Source: UBA1723 sp045641065 | GTDB taxonomy: Bacteria > Bacteroidota > Bacteroidia > Bacteroidales > Paludibacteraceae | Direction: 5' to 3' | Assembly: GCA_045641065.1 (NCBI GenBank) | Contig: JAZUGF010000043.1 | Location: 1 to 31,306 of the forward strand | DNA: 31,306 nucleotides | In this document: piece by piece, positions 23,831 through 31,306 of the stretch | Numbering within the stretch: position 1 is the stretch's first letter | Layout of the letters: every line of letters begins with the position of its first letter | The notes under the pieces: model-generated | The model's input: the letters and a program-made list of their open reading frames with translations, nothing else | What the model was told of the DNA's origin: nothing | The model's database searches: none | Made by a program: the position numbers and the translations under genes

Positions 23831-23861
23831 CAAAATTACAATTTATTTTCTACAATTCAAT
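23831..23861 (-). promoter_or_regulatory. Promoter of rpsA
   Basis: ATTG (23858-23861), 19 nt, and TAATTTTG (23831-23838) on the minus strand match TTTG-N19-TAnnTTTG with one mismatch at -33. The implied leader is about 45 nt. Confidence 0.65.
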
Positions 23862-23867
23862 ATAAAC

Positions 23868-25949
23868 CTATATTTTTTTGGTTTCACATAATGCATTGTT
23901 GATAAATTGTGTCTTATTTCCACAAAAAATCATCTTCAAGCTATGCATTGCTCGAGTACATGCAATATAGAGCAGACTTCTGTCCATTTCATCATTGTAA
24001 TTTGGCTTTGTGACGTCCGGAATAACAACCTCATCAAACTCCAATCCTTTTGCCATGTGCGGTGTCGTGATCACGATTCCATTGGTAAACGCCTGACATC
24101 CGCTCACTAGCAATGTCGCTCTTTTCTGCAAATCTCCTAACTTGTCAAAAAAGGCAATTGCGTCTTTCTCTAATTTAAATATGTATGCTGTTGATGTAGG
24201 ATTATTAATATCCGCTGCGGCTATCATATCTATCATCAACTGATTTTCAGCTTCCTTACTTGAGACTTCTACCAATTGCGGCATTTCTGTGTGTCGCTCC
24301 ACCACCTCTATTTCCGAATTGCCAGAAATGCTCTTCGCCAACTCTGTGATTTCGTAGCCGGAACGATAACTCTTGTTAAGCTTCATTATCTCGGCCTTGT
24401 ACAACGCCTTGCGAATGTCATCTGCAGTTGTTGAGCTATACGGATTGACATTCTGAGCAGCATCTCCTAAAATAGTCTTCTTGCAAGGGAAAATCTTGGA
24501 AATCAATCTATACTGGACTGGCGAATAGTCCTGCATTTCATCTACAAGCAGATGTTTTACTTTGCTCTTTGTCTTCAATCCTTCAAGCGAAATCTTAAGA
24601 TAGATAAGAGGTGCGACGTCGGCATACTCCATCTTCTTATCTTTCGTCTTCTTCAAGTATTCTGGCTTTCCAAGCCATTCAAACATCTCTTTATACACCG
24701 CAGCATCGGATCCAAGATGAAGCATCTTTTTCAAATCAGCTCGAATTTTTCGCATCTCTTCTGTAGTGAGCACTCGACGGAATGATATATTAAACTCATT
24801 CTTGATGTCGTTAGCAATAAGATCCAGACGCTGACGAATCGGCAATCTGTCATGTGAATGGAATCTCTCAAGTATCCACTCTTTTGCGACGGGAATGATT
24901 CCAACTACGATATCCTCCGGTTGGAAACTTGTATTTTCAAGATGCACAAGATATTTATCCAACAGTTGTACAAATTCAAATGTGGCCTTGAATTTTGTGC
25001 GCTCTATTGTTGCTGCATTCTTATTTTCAAGTAGATCATTCACCTGCTCAAAAAATGTCTGGAATTTAACCTTGCCTTCCAACATCTCAGAAAGTAGTTC
25101 TTCCATTCCACACTCCTTGATTGTCTCCTCTCCAAGCTCCGGCAACACATTTGAAATATAGTCGGCAAATACTTTGTTAGGAGAAATAATCAAAATATCA
25201 TCAGACGTTATCTGTCCTTTAAACCTATATAATATGTATGCGACTCTGTGTAGAGCGATGGAAGTTTTTCCAGAACCTGCAACGCCCTGGATTATAAGAT
25301 TGAGCGATTCTTCATCACGTATGATTGCATTCTGTTCTCGCTGGATAGTGGCGACGATATTCTTCATTCGCTCATCCGACGTGGTGCTCAACTCCTTCTG
25401 CAACAACTCATCATCTATATTGATGCTGTTTTGAATCATGAACTCCATGATTGAATTGCGGATTCTAAACTGACGCTTGAATTCAATCGTGCCATCAATT
25501 CTACCACTAGGAGATTCGTAATATGCTTTGCCAAAATCAAAGTCATAAAACATTGTAGAAATTGGAGCTCGCCAATCGTAGATCAAGTTCTTCCTGTTTT
25601 TGGAATCATATAAAGAGTGAATGCCTACATACAAAGGCATGGATTCTTCATCCCCGTCCGCACGAAAATCTATTCTACCGAAATACGGCACAAGTTTCAT
25701 TCTTTTCAAACGACGTTTCGTATTATCCATTTCCTCAGCGCTCATTGCCGCCTGAGTCACGAAATTTCGCGTCGCACTTTTTTCCGCACGGTCAAGTTCA
25801 GATAGATTCTCCCACAAATACTCCTTGAACGCCTTCATGTCTTTCACCTGCTGGTGAATAAAGGCATCAATACCCAGAATCATCTCATCAATAAATTCCA
25901 GCACCGACGTTAAATACTGTCGTTCATCAGCCTCAGTTGGGTTAAGCAT
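23868..25949 (-). CDS. helD: HelD-like superfamily 1 helicase/ATPase
   Basis: From the chosen start the protein has 693 residues. Its long N-terminal coiled arm (ADERQYLTSVLEFIDEM) and DWRAPISTMFYDFDFGKAYY region are typical of HelD. SF1 motifs follow: Walker A GVAGSGKT (222-229), Walker B LLVDEMQDYSP, GDAAQNVNPY, LNKSYRSGYEI, TPHMAKGLEFDEV and LLYIACTRAMHSL. HelD proteins release stalled RNA polymerase and recycle it; Rep/UvrD-like DNA unwinding is the alternative. I choose the Met at 25949 (MLNPTEADER). An ATG at 25997 lies upstream of the predicted transcription start, so it cannot be used from that promoter. Confidence 0.88.
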   Translation of the reverse strand: MLNPTEADERQYLTSVLEFIDEMILGIDAFIHQQVKDMKAFKEYLWENLSELDRAEKSATRNFVTQAAMSAEEMDNTKRRLKRMKLVPYFGRIDFRADGDEESMPLYVGIHSLYDSKNRKNLIYDWRAPISTMFYDFDFGKAYYESPSGRIDGTIEFKRQFRIRNSIMEFMIQNSINIDDELLQKELSTTSDERMKNIVATIQREQNAIIRDEESLNLIIQGVAGSGKTSIALHRVAYILYRFKGQITSDDILIISPNKVFADYISNVLPELGEETIKECGMEELLSEMLEGKVKFQTFFEQVNDLLENKNAATIERTKFKATFEFVQLLDKYLVHLENTSFQPEDIVVGIIPVAKEWILERFHSHDRLPIRQRLDLIANDIKNEFNISFRRVLTTEEMRKIRADLKKMLHLGSDAAVYKEMFEWLGKPEYLKKTKDKKMEYADVAPLIYLKISLEGLKTKSKVKHLLVDEMQDYSPVQYRLISKIFPCKKTILGDAAQNVNPYSSTTADDIRKALYKAEIMKLNKSYRSGYEITELAKSISGNSEIEVVERHTEMPQLVEVSSKEAENQLMIDMIAAADINNPTSTAYIFKLEKDAIAFFDKLGDLQKRATLLVSGCQAFTNGIVITTPHMAKGLEFDEVVIPDVTKPNYNDEMDRSLLYIACTRAMHSLKMIFCGNKTQFINNALCETKKI

Positions 25950-25984
25950 AGTCGCAAAAATTATAAATTGTCTAAATTCTATTA

Positions 25985-26014
25985 CAAAATTAGACATTCA
26001 AACACAATCACAAA
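25985..26014 (-). promoter_or_regulatory. Promoter of the HelD-like gene
   Basis: TTTG (26011-26014), 18 nt and TAATTTTG (25985-25992) on the minus strand. The expected transcription start near 25977 supports translation from 25949. Confidence 0.6.
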
Positions 26015-26032
26015 AAAGCAATGATAAAAAAA

Positions 26033-26058
26033 GAGCACCTAATTCTAATTAAGCACTC
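26033..26058 (-). terminator. Terminator of the DUF3276 gene
   Basis: On the minus strand GAGTGCTTAATT and AATTAGGTGCTC pair almost fully with three G-U wobbles, then seven T follow. It lies 11 nt after the stop codon. Confidence 0.75.
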
Positions 26059-26068
26059 AAATTTATAA

Positions 26069-26377
26069 TCATTCCTCCGACTGACGTCTCTCAATACCGT
26101 TTTCCTTGTTGACTCTGTCAATAAACGAAGTCACCTCAGACAAACCGTTTGCGAATTTCTCAAAATCCTCCTTGTAAAGGAAAATCTTATGCTTCTCAAA
26201 CGAAACCTGAGACTCATCATCACCCACTTTCTTCTTACTCTCAGTGATAGCAAGGAACAACTCGCCTCTACGATTCTTCTTTACATCAAAATAGTAGATT
26301 CTCTTTCCGGCCTTCACTGCTTTGGAAAAAACAATTTCTAAATCGTTTTTGTCCTTGAAATCCTTATTTTCTTCCAT
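26069..26377 (-). CDS. DUF3276 / PUR-type nucleic-acid-binding protein
   Basis: This 102-residue protein has VFSKAVKAGKRIYYFDVKKNRRGELFLAITESKK, which matches the single-repeat PUR family in Bacteroidota (DUF3276). The fold is a beta-sheet with one helix and binds single-stranded DNA or RNA. The C-terminus FLYKEDFEKFANGLSEVTSFI is typical. The role in the cell is not established. It is monocistronic: a promoter lies directly upstream and a terminator follows. Confidence 0.88.
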   Translation of the reverse strand: MEENKDFKDKNDLEIVFSKAVKAGKRIYYFDVKKNRRGELFLAITESKKKVGDDESQVSFEKHKIFLYKEDFEKFANGLSEVTSFIDRVNKENGIERRQSEE

Positions 26378-26395
26378 ATCATAAAATATCTAATG

Positions 26396-26425
26396 CAAAA
26401 TTAAACCATTGTAAAAACAACCAAA
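26396..26425 (-). promoter_or_regulatory. Promoter of the DUF3276 gene
   Basis: TTTG (26422-26425), 18 nt and TAATTTTG (26396-26403) on the minus strand. The start codon is 19 nt after the -7 box. Confidence 0.6.
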
Positions 26426-26609
26426 ACTATATGAATATTTTTTTTATTTCATTTGTGAAAAAATGTAAAAATATAAGGTTTTGTCGTGGAAAAGGGAACT
26501 TTCATATCAAAAATCGACACAAAAAAGAATGAAAATTCAAAAATTGGAAACAAGCAGAATACTATTAACATGAAAATATACTTTTGAACAAGAGTTAAAT
26601 TTGGACAGA

Positions 26610-26745
26610 AAGAACCAATTTATAACATTCAGGAATAGGTCTCTGTCTATCCTGGATGCATGTATAAGGATACTGTCACAAGATTCTATCCATCCGTACA
26701 TAGACACAAAAAAAGCCTGATGTCATTGACATCAGGCTTTTTATT
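26610..26745 (+). ncRNA. Candidate small RNA ending at the rplT terminator (low confidence)
   Basis: On the plus strand TAAATTTG (26596-26603) could act as a -7 box. About 110 nt later the bidirectional terminator has a plus-strand T-run. In between, TGTCTAT (26644-26650) pairs with ATAGACA (26700-26706), and TATCCT pairs with AGGATA inside it. No open frame of note is present. I recognise no known RNA family and see no clear -33 element. Confidence 0.25.
26710..26742 (-). terminator. Strong bidirectional terminator of the thrS-infC-rpmI-rplT operon
   Basis: AAAGCCTGATGTC and GACATCAGGCTTT form a perfect stem of 13 bp or more around a 3-nt loop, flanked by A- and T-runs on both sides. It lies 20 nt after the rplT stop. 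Confidence 0.93.
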
Positions 26746-26762
26746 TCGAATAAAGCTTTTAT

Positions 26763-27107
26763 TTACTTTACCTTAGCTACAACAGCCTTGAAAGCTTCTG
26801 GCTGGTTCATAGCCAAATCTGCTAGCACCTTACGGTTCATCTCGATACCTGCCTTGTGGATAGCACCCATAAGCTTTGAGTATGAAAGACCCTCTAGTCT
26901 TGCAGCAGCGTTAATTCTCTGGATCCATAGGCCACGGAAGTTACGCTTCTTGTTCTTACGATCACGGTAAGCGTAAGTCAAACCCTTCTCCCAAGTGTTC
27001 TTAGCTACTGTCCAAACGTTCTTTCTAGCTCCGTAGTAACCTCTTGTAAGCTTTAGAATTCTCTTTCTCTTTGCTCTTGAAGCAACGTGATTGACTGATC
27101 TTGGCAT
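26763..27107 (-). CDS. rplT: 50S ribosomal protein L20
   Basis: This 114-residue protein shows the family from MPRSVNHVASRAKRKRILKLTRGYYGARKN through RNFRGLWIQRINAAAR and GLSYSKLMGAIHKAGIEMNRKVLADLA. L20 binds 23S rRNA early in 50S assembly. It is the last gene of the operon, separated from rpmI by a 122-nt spacer. The spacer is long enough to hold a leader or extra promoter, but I see no clear element. Confidence 0.97.
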   Translation of the reverse strand: MPRSVNHVASRAKRKRILKLTRGYYGARKNVWTVAKNTWEKGLTYAYRDRKNKKRNFRGLWIQRINAAARLEGLSYSKLMGAIHKAGIEMNRKVLADLAMNQPEAFKAVVAKVK

Positions 27108-27229
27108 TTTTTTTAGTTTTGTGAGTAATAGCGTCTCAATATGAGAACTTTATGGCTATCATCTCTGTTTAATAAATTAAAAATTTTTGTTTTAAGACAA
27201 ATATTCTTAGTTCACCTGATAACTCAGAC

Positions 27230-27427
27230 TTATCTAAGATTTAGCAAATCTCTTACTTCCTTCTGGTCACAAGATGCTACGATTGCATCGTGAGTTAGAT
27301 TAAGCTTCTGCTTCTTTGTCTTCTTTGTCAAAATGTGACGCTTGTAAGCGTGCTTTCTTTTGATCTTTCCTGTTCCGGTAAGAAGAAATCTTTTTTTGGC
27401 ACCGGAATTAGTCTTAACTTTTGGCAT
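27230..27427 (-). CDS. rpmI: 50S ribosomal protein L35
   Basis: This 65-residue basic protein has MPKVKTNSGAKKRFLLTGTGKIKRKHAYKRH, standard for L35. It lies between infC (36 nt upstream) and rplT, the conserved order of this operon in bacteria. Confidence 0.97.
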   Translation of the reverse strand: MPKVKTNSGAKKRFLLTGTGKIKRKHAYKRHILTKKTKKQKLNLTHDAIVASCDQKEVRDLLNLR

Positions 27428-27463
27428 TTTTTTAATTTTTAATTAACCTTTATACCTAGTATT

Positions 27464-28084
27464 TTACTTGGCCTTTTTCTTAGGAGAAAGTGTGATAATC
27501 ATTCTCTTTCCTTCAAGCAAAGGCATCTGATCTACCTTTCCATACTCCTCCAAGTCGTTAGCAAAGCGAAGCAACAATACTTCACCCTGCTCCTTGAATA
27601 GGATAGAGCGTCCCTTGAAGAATACGAATGCCTTGATCTTGGCTCCCTCTTTCAAGAACTCAATAGCGTGGCGAAGTTTGAACTCATAGTCGTGATCATC
27701 AGTCTGAGGACCGAATCTAATCTCTTTGACTACAACTTTCACCTGCTTTGACTTCAATTCCTTCTCACGCTTCTTCTGCTGATATAGGAATTTCTGATAA
27801 TCAATAACTTTACAAACAGGTGGCTCTGCATTCGGTGAAATCTCAACTAGGTCAAGCTCCAATTCGTCAGCAATCTGAAGTGCTCTCTCCAATGAGAAAA
27901 CTCCCTGCTCTACGTTGTCGCCCACCAAACGAACTTCTCTTGCGCGAATTTCTTCATTTATCTTGTGAGCCTGCTCTTTCTGAGAACCCTTTGAATCTTT
28001 AGAGTCCTTCTGAGCTGGTGCTGGTCTGTTGCCCGCAGCTGAATCAGCTGGTTTTGGCTTTTTGTTAAATGGTTGAGTTGCGAT
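27464..28084 (-). CDS. infC: Translation initiation factor IF-3, non-AUG start
   Basis: The conserved core starts with INEEIRAREVRLVGDNVEQGV, which lies upstream of every in-frame ATG, GTG or TTG that could give a full protein; a TTG at 27928 would cut off the N-terminal domain start. The frame is open back to 28090. A strong Shine-Dalgarno AAGGAGG (28093-28099) sits 8 nt before an ATC at 28084 (and only 2 nt before an ATT at 28090). I therefore choose AUC, giving 206 residues starting as MATQPFNKKPKP. IF-3 discriminates against non-AUG starts, and its own gene uses AUU or AUC in many bacteria for feedback control. The N-terminal extension of about 45 residues before the core is Lys/Ala/Pro-rich. 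It follows thrS by 51 nt. Confidence 0.9.
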   Translation of the reverse strand: MATQPFNKKPKPADSAAGNRPAPAQKDSKDSKGSQKEQAHKINEEIRAREVRLVGDNVEQGVFSLERALQIADELELDLVEISPNAEPPVCKVIDYQKFLYQQKKREKELKSKQVKVVVKEIRFGPQTDDHDYEFKLRHAIEFLKEGAKIKAFVFFKGRSILFKEQGEVLLLRFANDLEEYGKVDQMPLLEGKRMIITLSPKKKAK

Positions 28085-28092
28085 AGCAATAT

Positions 28093-28099
28093 CCTCCTT
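28093..28099 (-). promoter_or_regulatory. Shine-Dalgarno sequence of infC
   Basis: AAGGAGG on the minus strand, 8 nt from the ATC start codon at 28084. No comparable Shine-Dalgarno was noticed at the other starts I examined, so it stands out. Confidence 0.8.
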
Positions 28100-28135
28100 A
28101 AATAGTTATTAATTATCTAGTTATACTCTTGAATT

Positions 28136-30076
28136 TTAGAATTCACTCAACATTTGAGCTACTTCCGCATTCAAATTCTCGGCAAATGTAGTAAATTTAA
28201 TTGAACCTTTATCACCTTCGCCCTGTTTTCTTACAGAAACTTCATCATTTTCTGCTTCCTTCTCTCCTACAATCAACATGTAAGGGATGTGCTTAAGCTC
28301 ATTGTCACGGATCTTTCTACCGATTTTCTCGTTTCTATCGTCTACAATAGCTCTAACATCTTTTGTATCCAAGTATGCCTGAACCTTCTTTGCGTAGTCG
28401 TTGTACTTCTCGCTGATTGGAAGGATTGCTACCTGGTCTGGAGTCAACCACAATGGGAACTTACCTGCAGTGTGCTCAATCAATACGGCTACGAATCTCT
28501 CCATAGATCCGAATGGTGCACGGTGGATCATTACTGGACGGTGCTTCTGGTTATCCTCACCTACATACTCAAGACCAAATCTCTCTGGCAAGTTGTAGTC
28601 TACCTGGATTGTACCAAGCTGCCAACGACGTCCTAGTGCATCCTTAACCATGAAGTCAAGCTTAGGTCCGTAGAATGCTGCCTCACCGTACTCTACGCGT
28701 GCTGGCATTCCCTTCTCCTTACAAGCCTCGATGATAGCCTGCTCTGCCTTTGCCCAGTTCTCCTCTGTACCTACATATTTAGTAGTGTTGTTAGGATCTC
28801 TCAACGAAATCTGAGCCTCGAAATTCTTGAAATCCAAAGCCTTGAAGATGATTGCGATAATATCCATAACACGCATGAACTCCTCCTTAACCTGGTCTGG
28901 ACGTACGAACAAGTGTGCATCATCCTGTGTAAATGAACGTACACGTGTCAATCCGTGAAGCTCACCGCTCTGCTCATATCTATATACAGTACCGAACTCT
29001 GCAAGACGCAAAGGTAGGTCACGGTATGAACGAGGCTGATACTTGAAGATCATACAGTGGTGAGGACAGTTCATTGGCTTAAGCAAGTAGATCTCGCCCT
29101 CCTCTGGAGTCTGGATTGGCTGGAATGAATCCTTACCGTAGTGATCCCAGTGTCCTGAAGTTACGTATAGCTCCTTGTTTCCGATATGTGGAGTCATTAC
29201 CTGCTGGTAACCGAATCTCTTCTGGATCTTCTTCAACATCTCCTCAAGACGCAAGCGTAGTGCTGTACCCTTTGGAAGCCACATTGGAAGTCCCTTACCA
29301 ACCATATCAGTGAACATGAACAACTCCATCTCCTTACCAATCTTTCTGTGGTCGCGCTTCTTAGCCTCTTCCAAAAGCTCAAGATACTCATCAAGCATCT
29401 TCTTCTTAGGGAATGTAATAGCGTATAGACGAGTAAGCTGCTTTCTCTTCTCGTCGCCTCTCCAGTAAGCTCCTGCAAGTGAAGTGATCTTAACTGCCTT
29501 GATTGGAGACACATCTTTCAAGTGTGGTCCACGGCAAAGGTCTGTGAAGCTTCCCTGCTCATATAGAGTGATCTTACCGTCTTCAAGCTCGCTGATAAGC
29601 TCTGTCTTATATACTTCGCCTCTCTGCTCGAACATCTTCAATGCGTCTGCCTTTGAGATGTCGACGCGAGTAAGCGTCTGCTTTGTTGCTACGATTTCCA
29701 ACATCTTCTTCTCGATAGCGGCGAAATCAGACTCCTTCAATGTGACATCACCGAAGTCGATGTCGTAGTAGAATCCGTTCTCGATAGCTGGACCGATACC
29801 GAATTTTGCGTTCGGATAAAGCATCTGGATAGCCTGTGCCATCAAGTGGGCAGATGTATGCCAAAATGTGTGCTTACCCTCTTCGTCTTCAAATTTGAAC
29901 AACTTGATTTCTGCATCCTCGTTGATTGCACGATTCAAGTCTCTTGTCTCTCCGTTTACGCTGATTGCCAACACGTCCTGTGCTAGGCGTGAAGAAATGC
30001 TCTCTGCAATCTGGTAACCTGTGACGCCGTTCTCATACTCACGAACGGATCCGTCTGGGAATGTAATTTTAATCAT
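28136..30076 (-). CDS. thrS: Threonyl-tRNA synthetase
   Basis: This 646-residue protein has an N-terminal TGS domain (KITFPDGSVREYENGVTG, 3-20), then the editing domain with HTSAH (73-77) for removing serine from mischarged tRNA. The class II catalytic core follows (MNCPHHCMIFK, TRVRSFTQDDAH, and QVDYNLPERFGLEY), with the C-terminal anticodon domain at about 540-640. The length is normal. It is the first gene of thrS-infC-rpmI-rplT and has candidate promoters upstream. Confidence 0.97.
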   Translation of the reverse strand: MIKITFPDGSVREYENGVTGYQIAESISSRLAQDVLAISVNGETRDLNRAINEDAEIKLFKFEDEEGKHTFWHTSAHLMAQAIQMLYPNAKFGIGPAIENGFYYDIDFGDVTLKESDFAAIEKKMLEIVATKQTLTRVDISKADALKMFEQRGEVYKTELISELEDGKITLYEQGSFTDLCRGPHLKDVSPIKAVKITSLAGAYWRGDEKRKQLTRLYAITFPKKKMLDEYLELLEEAKKRDHRKIGKEMELFMFTDMVGKGLPMWLPKGTALRLRLEEMLKKIQKRFGYQQVMTPHIGNKELYVTSGHWDHYGKDSFQPIQTPEEGEIYLLKPMNCPHHCMIFKYQPRSYRDLPLRLAEFGTVYRYEQSGELHGLTRVRSFTQDDAHLFVRPDQVKEEFMRVMDIIAIIFKALDFKNFEAQISLRDPNNTTKYVGTEENWAKAEQAIIEACKEKGMPARVEYGEAAFYGPKLDFMVKDALGRRWQLGTIQVDYNLPERFGLEYVGEDNQKHRPVMIHRAPFGSMERFVAVLIEHTAGKFPLWLTPDQVAILPISEKYNDYAKKVQAYLDTKDVRAIVDDRNEKIGRKIRDNELKHIPYMLIVGEKEAENDEVSVRKQGEGDKGSIKFTTFAENLNAEVAQMLSEF

Positions 30077-30116
30077 CTTTTTCTCTACTTACAAATGTAG
30101 TCTTTTTAAAACGTGG

Positions 30117-30148
30117 CAAAGATAATCTTTGTGTGGCGAACTTACAAT
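30117..30148 (-). promoter_or_regulatory. Candidate promoter of the thrS operon
   Basis: ATTG (30145-30148), 20 nt and TATCTTTG (30117-30124) on the minus strand. A second -7-like box TACATTTG lies at 30092-30099 with a TTTG only 17 nt before it, so two starts are possible. Confidence 0.45.
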
Positions 30149-30243
30149 TAGTTTTTGCAATTTTTGATTCTAAGGCTGATCATATGCCCGTGTAGACGCG
30201 AATTATCACGTCTACATATATAAATGAATCACTCCTTTATTTA

Positions 30244-31056
30244 TCACTTCAAGAATTTGATTGACTTAGGTCCATCGAAATCATATCCTCCTACAGTCAC
30301 ATTCTCTTCTGAATTATCAATAACGACGTCAAGGAGACTACATGATTCAAATGCACTTCCAAGAGAAGTCACACTTGATGGAATATCAATGCCTAATAAA
30401 CTTGAACATCCGCCAAAAGCATTATCACCGATAGAAATAACACTCGACGGGATTGTAATATTAGTTAAGTTTACACAACCTTCAAAAGCGCCATCACCTA
30501 TCTCAGTAACAGTAGAAGGTAGCACTACTATTCCATTTGTCGACAAAGGAACAAATATCACTTTTGATTTATTCTTATCATACAGAATTCCATCTAAAGA
30601 TGAAAAGTAAGAATTTTTAGGATCAACGTCTATTCTTGCCAAACTAGTACATCCTGCAAATACATCTCTTCCAATACTCTTCACTTTCGAAGGGATATTT
30701 ATATATGACAACGAATCACAATCTTTGAAGGCCATCTCCTCTATTGTAGTCAAACTTGAAGGTAATTTAATACTCTTCAATCCTTTACACATTTGAAATG
30801 CTCGTTCTCCTATAGAGTCAACCTTTGAAGGTATTTTTATATCATTTAACTTTCTACAATCTCCAAATGCGTTTTCTTCAATTTTTGTAATAGATGATGG
30901 TAATTTTAGACCTATAGGTCAAATTTTATATTTCAAATTTGAAACAAAAACATCACTTTTTGTGACAAAAGAATTTATATCATCACTCAGTTTCTTTGAA
31001 AAAATAGGCATACTTAATATAAAAGAGACTGCCAACATTAAAATTTTCTTATTCAT
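30244..31056 (-). pseudogene. BspA-like leucine-rich repeat surface protein, interrupted by an in-frame TGA
   Basis: An ATG at 31056 opens a signal peptide (NKKILMLAVSFILSMPIFS). After 45 codons a TGA at 30919-30921 stops it. The same frame continues without shift into LPSSITKIEENAFGDCRKLNDI and then at least five BspA/TpLRR repeats (IPSKVDSIGERAF, LPSSLTTIEEMAF, IPSKVKSIGRDVFAGC, LPSTVTEIGDGAFEGC, IPSSVISIGDNAFGGC) to the stop at 30244. The whole is 271 codons with one nonsense codon. A Met at 30792 could restart translation, but the product would lack a signal peptide. BspA-type proteins are surface adhesins. The TGA lies in the perfect palindrome GACCTATAGGTC (30909-30920). Confidence 0.8.
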
Positions 31057-31094
31057 ATCTTATGATAAATAATTTATATATTGTTAAGTCATTA

Positions 31095-31102
31095 CAAATT
31101 TA
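31095..31102 (-). promoter_or_regulatory. -7 element of the LRR pseudogene
   Basis: Minus-strand TAAATTTG fits TAnnTTTG, 38 nt before the start codon. No clear TTTG at -33. Confidence 0.35.
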
Positions 31103-31145
31103 TAATTATAACTTACCAGTTGTATCAGACAATTTAAAACGAAAA

Positions 31146-31173
31146 AGGAGTCGGTCATTTCTGATCGACTCCT
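31146..31173 (-). terminator. Terminator of the rRNA operon
   Basis: AGGAGTCGGTCA and TGATCGACTCCT form a 12-bp stem with one G-U wobble and a 4-nt loop. TTTTT follows on the minus strand. It comes directly after the 5S 3' end. Confidence 0.88.
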
Positions 31174-31174
31174 G

Positions 31175-31285
<111 letters not shown>

Positions 31286-31306
31286 GCTTCATATGACTTT
31301 TGACTA

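Larger units (their letters stand above)
26378..26762. other. Intergenic region between the DUF3276 gene and rplT
   Basis: This 385-nt stretch contains the DUF3276 promoter (26396-26425), about 170 nt of AT-rich sequence without visible features, a possible plus-strand small RNA with internal stems (about 26610-26745), and the strong bidirectional terminator of the rplT operon (26710-26742). Confidence 0.6.

Noticed and set aside
27108..27229. 122-nt rpmI-rplT spacer as a ribosomal-protein leader or riboswitch
   Set aside because: Only a 5-bp hairpin (GATAA/TTATC) overlapping the rpmI stop is visible; too little to call.
30919..30921. TGA as a recoded sense codon (Trp or selenocysteine) in the LRR gene
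   Set aside because: Elsewhere TGA is used as a stop (for example 16316-16318), Trp is encoded by TGG, and the left-edge surface gene is broken by TAA, so plain nonsense mutation is simpler.

Overview
The window comes from a Bacteroidota chromosome, most likely order Bacteroidales. The evidence is: promoters of the TTTG-N19/20-TAnnTTTG type, almost no Shine-Dalgarno sequences, paired TonB proteins, a Por/type IX (T9SS) C-terminal sorting domain, an S1 protein of about 590 residues, a BspA-like leucine-rich repeat gene, a DUF3276 protein, and a 'DLxLPSGxxWATCNVGAT' surface-protein gene. I cannot go safely below order level. Nearly all genes lie on the minus strand, so transcription runs from high to low coordinates. 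The one confident plus-strand gene is an Rpn/PD-(D/E)XK protein at 4631.

Right end to 26 kb is core translation: 5S rRNA (end of an rRNA operon whose 23S lies beyond the right edge), a broken BspA-like LRR gene, then thrS-infC-rpmI-rplT closed by a strong bidirectional terminator. infC starts at a non-AUG codon behind a strong Shine-Dalgarno. A DUF3276/PUR-type gene, a HelD-like helicase, rpsA, an OmpA-family porin, rnz and asnS follow down to 18.3 kb.

18.2-13.9 kb is a tight operon: small lipoprotein, nitroreductase, DUF2520 Rossmann protein, KdsC-like HAD phosphatase, CaCA-type antiporter and UbiA-family prenyltransferase. A perfect-length hexamer microsatellite fills the spacer before the DUF2520 gene. 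13.8-11.8 kb holds a secreted beta-helix protein and a T9SS cargo protein. 11.7-8.8 kb holds an unknown exported protein coupled to a lipoprotein dipeptidyl-peptidase III. 8.6-6.7 kb holds two tandem TonB paralogues separated by a MITE-like, REP-like element, followed by an acyltransferase-3.

The left 5 kb is accessory: the Rpn-type gene, a repeat element next to a gene remnant, and an AT-rich three-gene cassette. That cassette encodes a beta-helix protein fused to a two-TM ion-channel-like module plus two small paralogous zinc-ribbon proteins. A BASS transporter follows, with a heptamer repeat running across its stop codon, and then a surface-protein gene broken by a nonsense codon. The beta-helix/channel plus zinc-ribbon cassette is the best candidate for an undescribed system. 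No CRISPR array, tRNA, integrase or complete IS element was seen.
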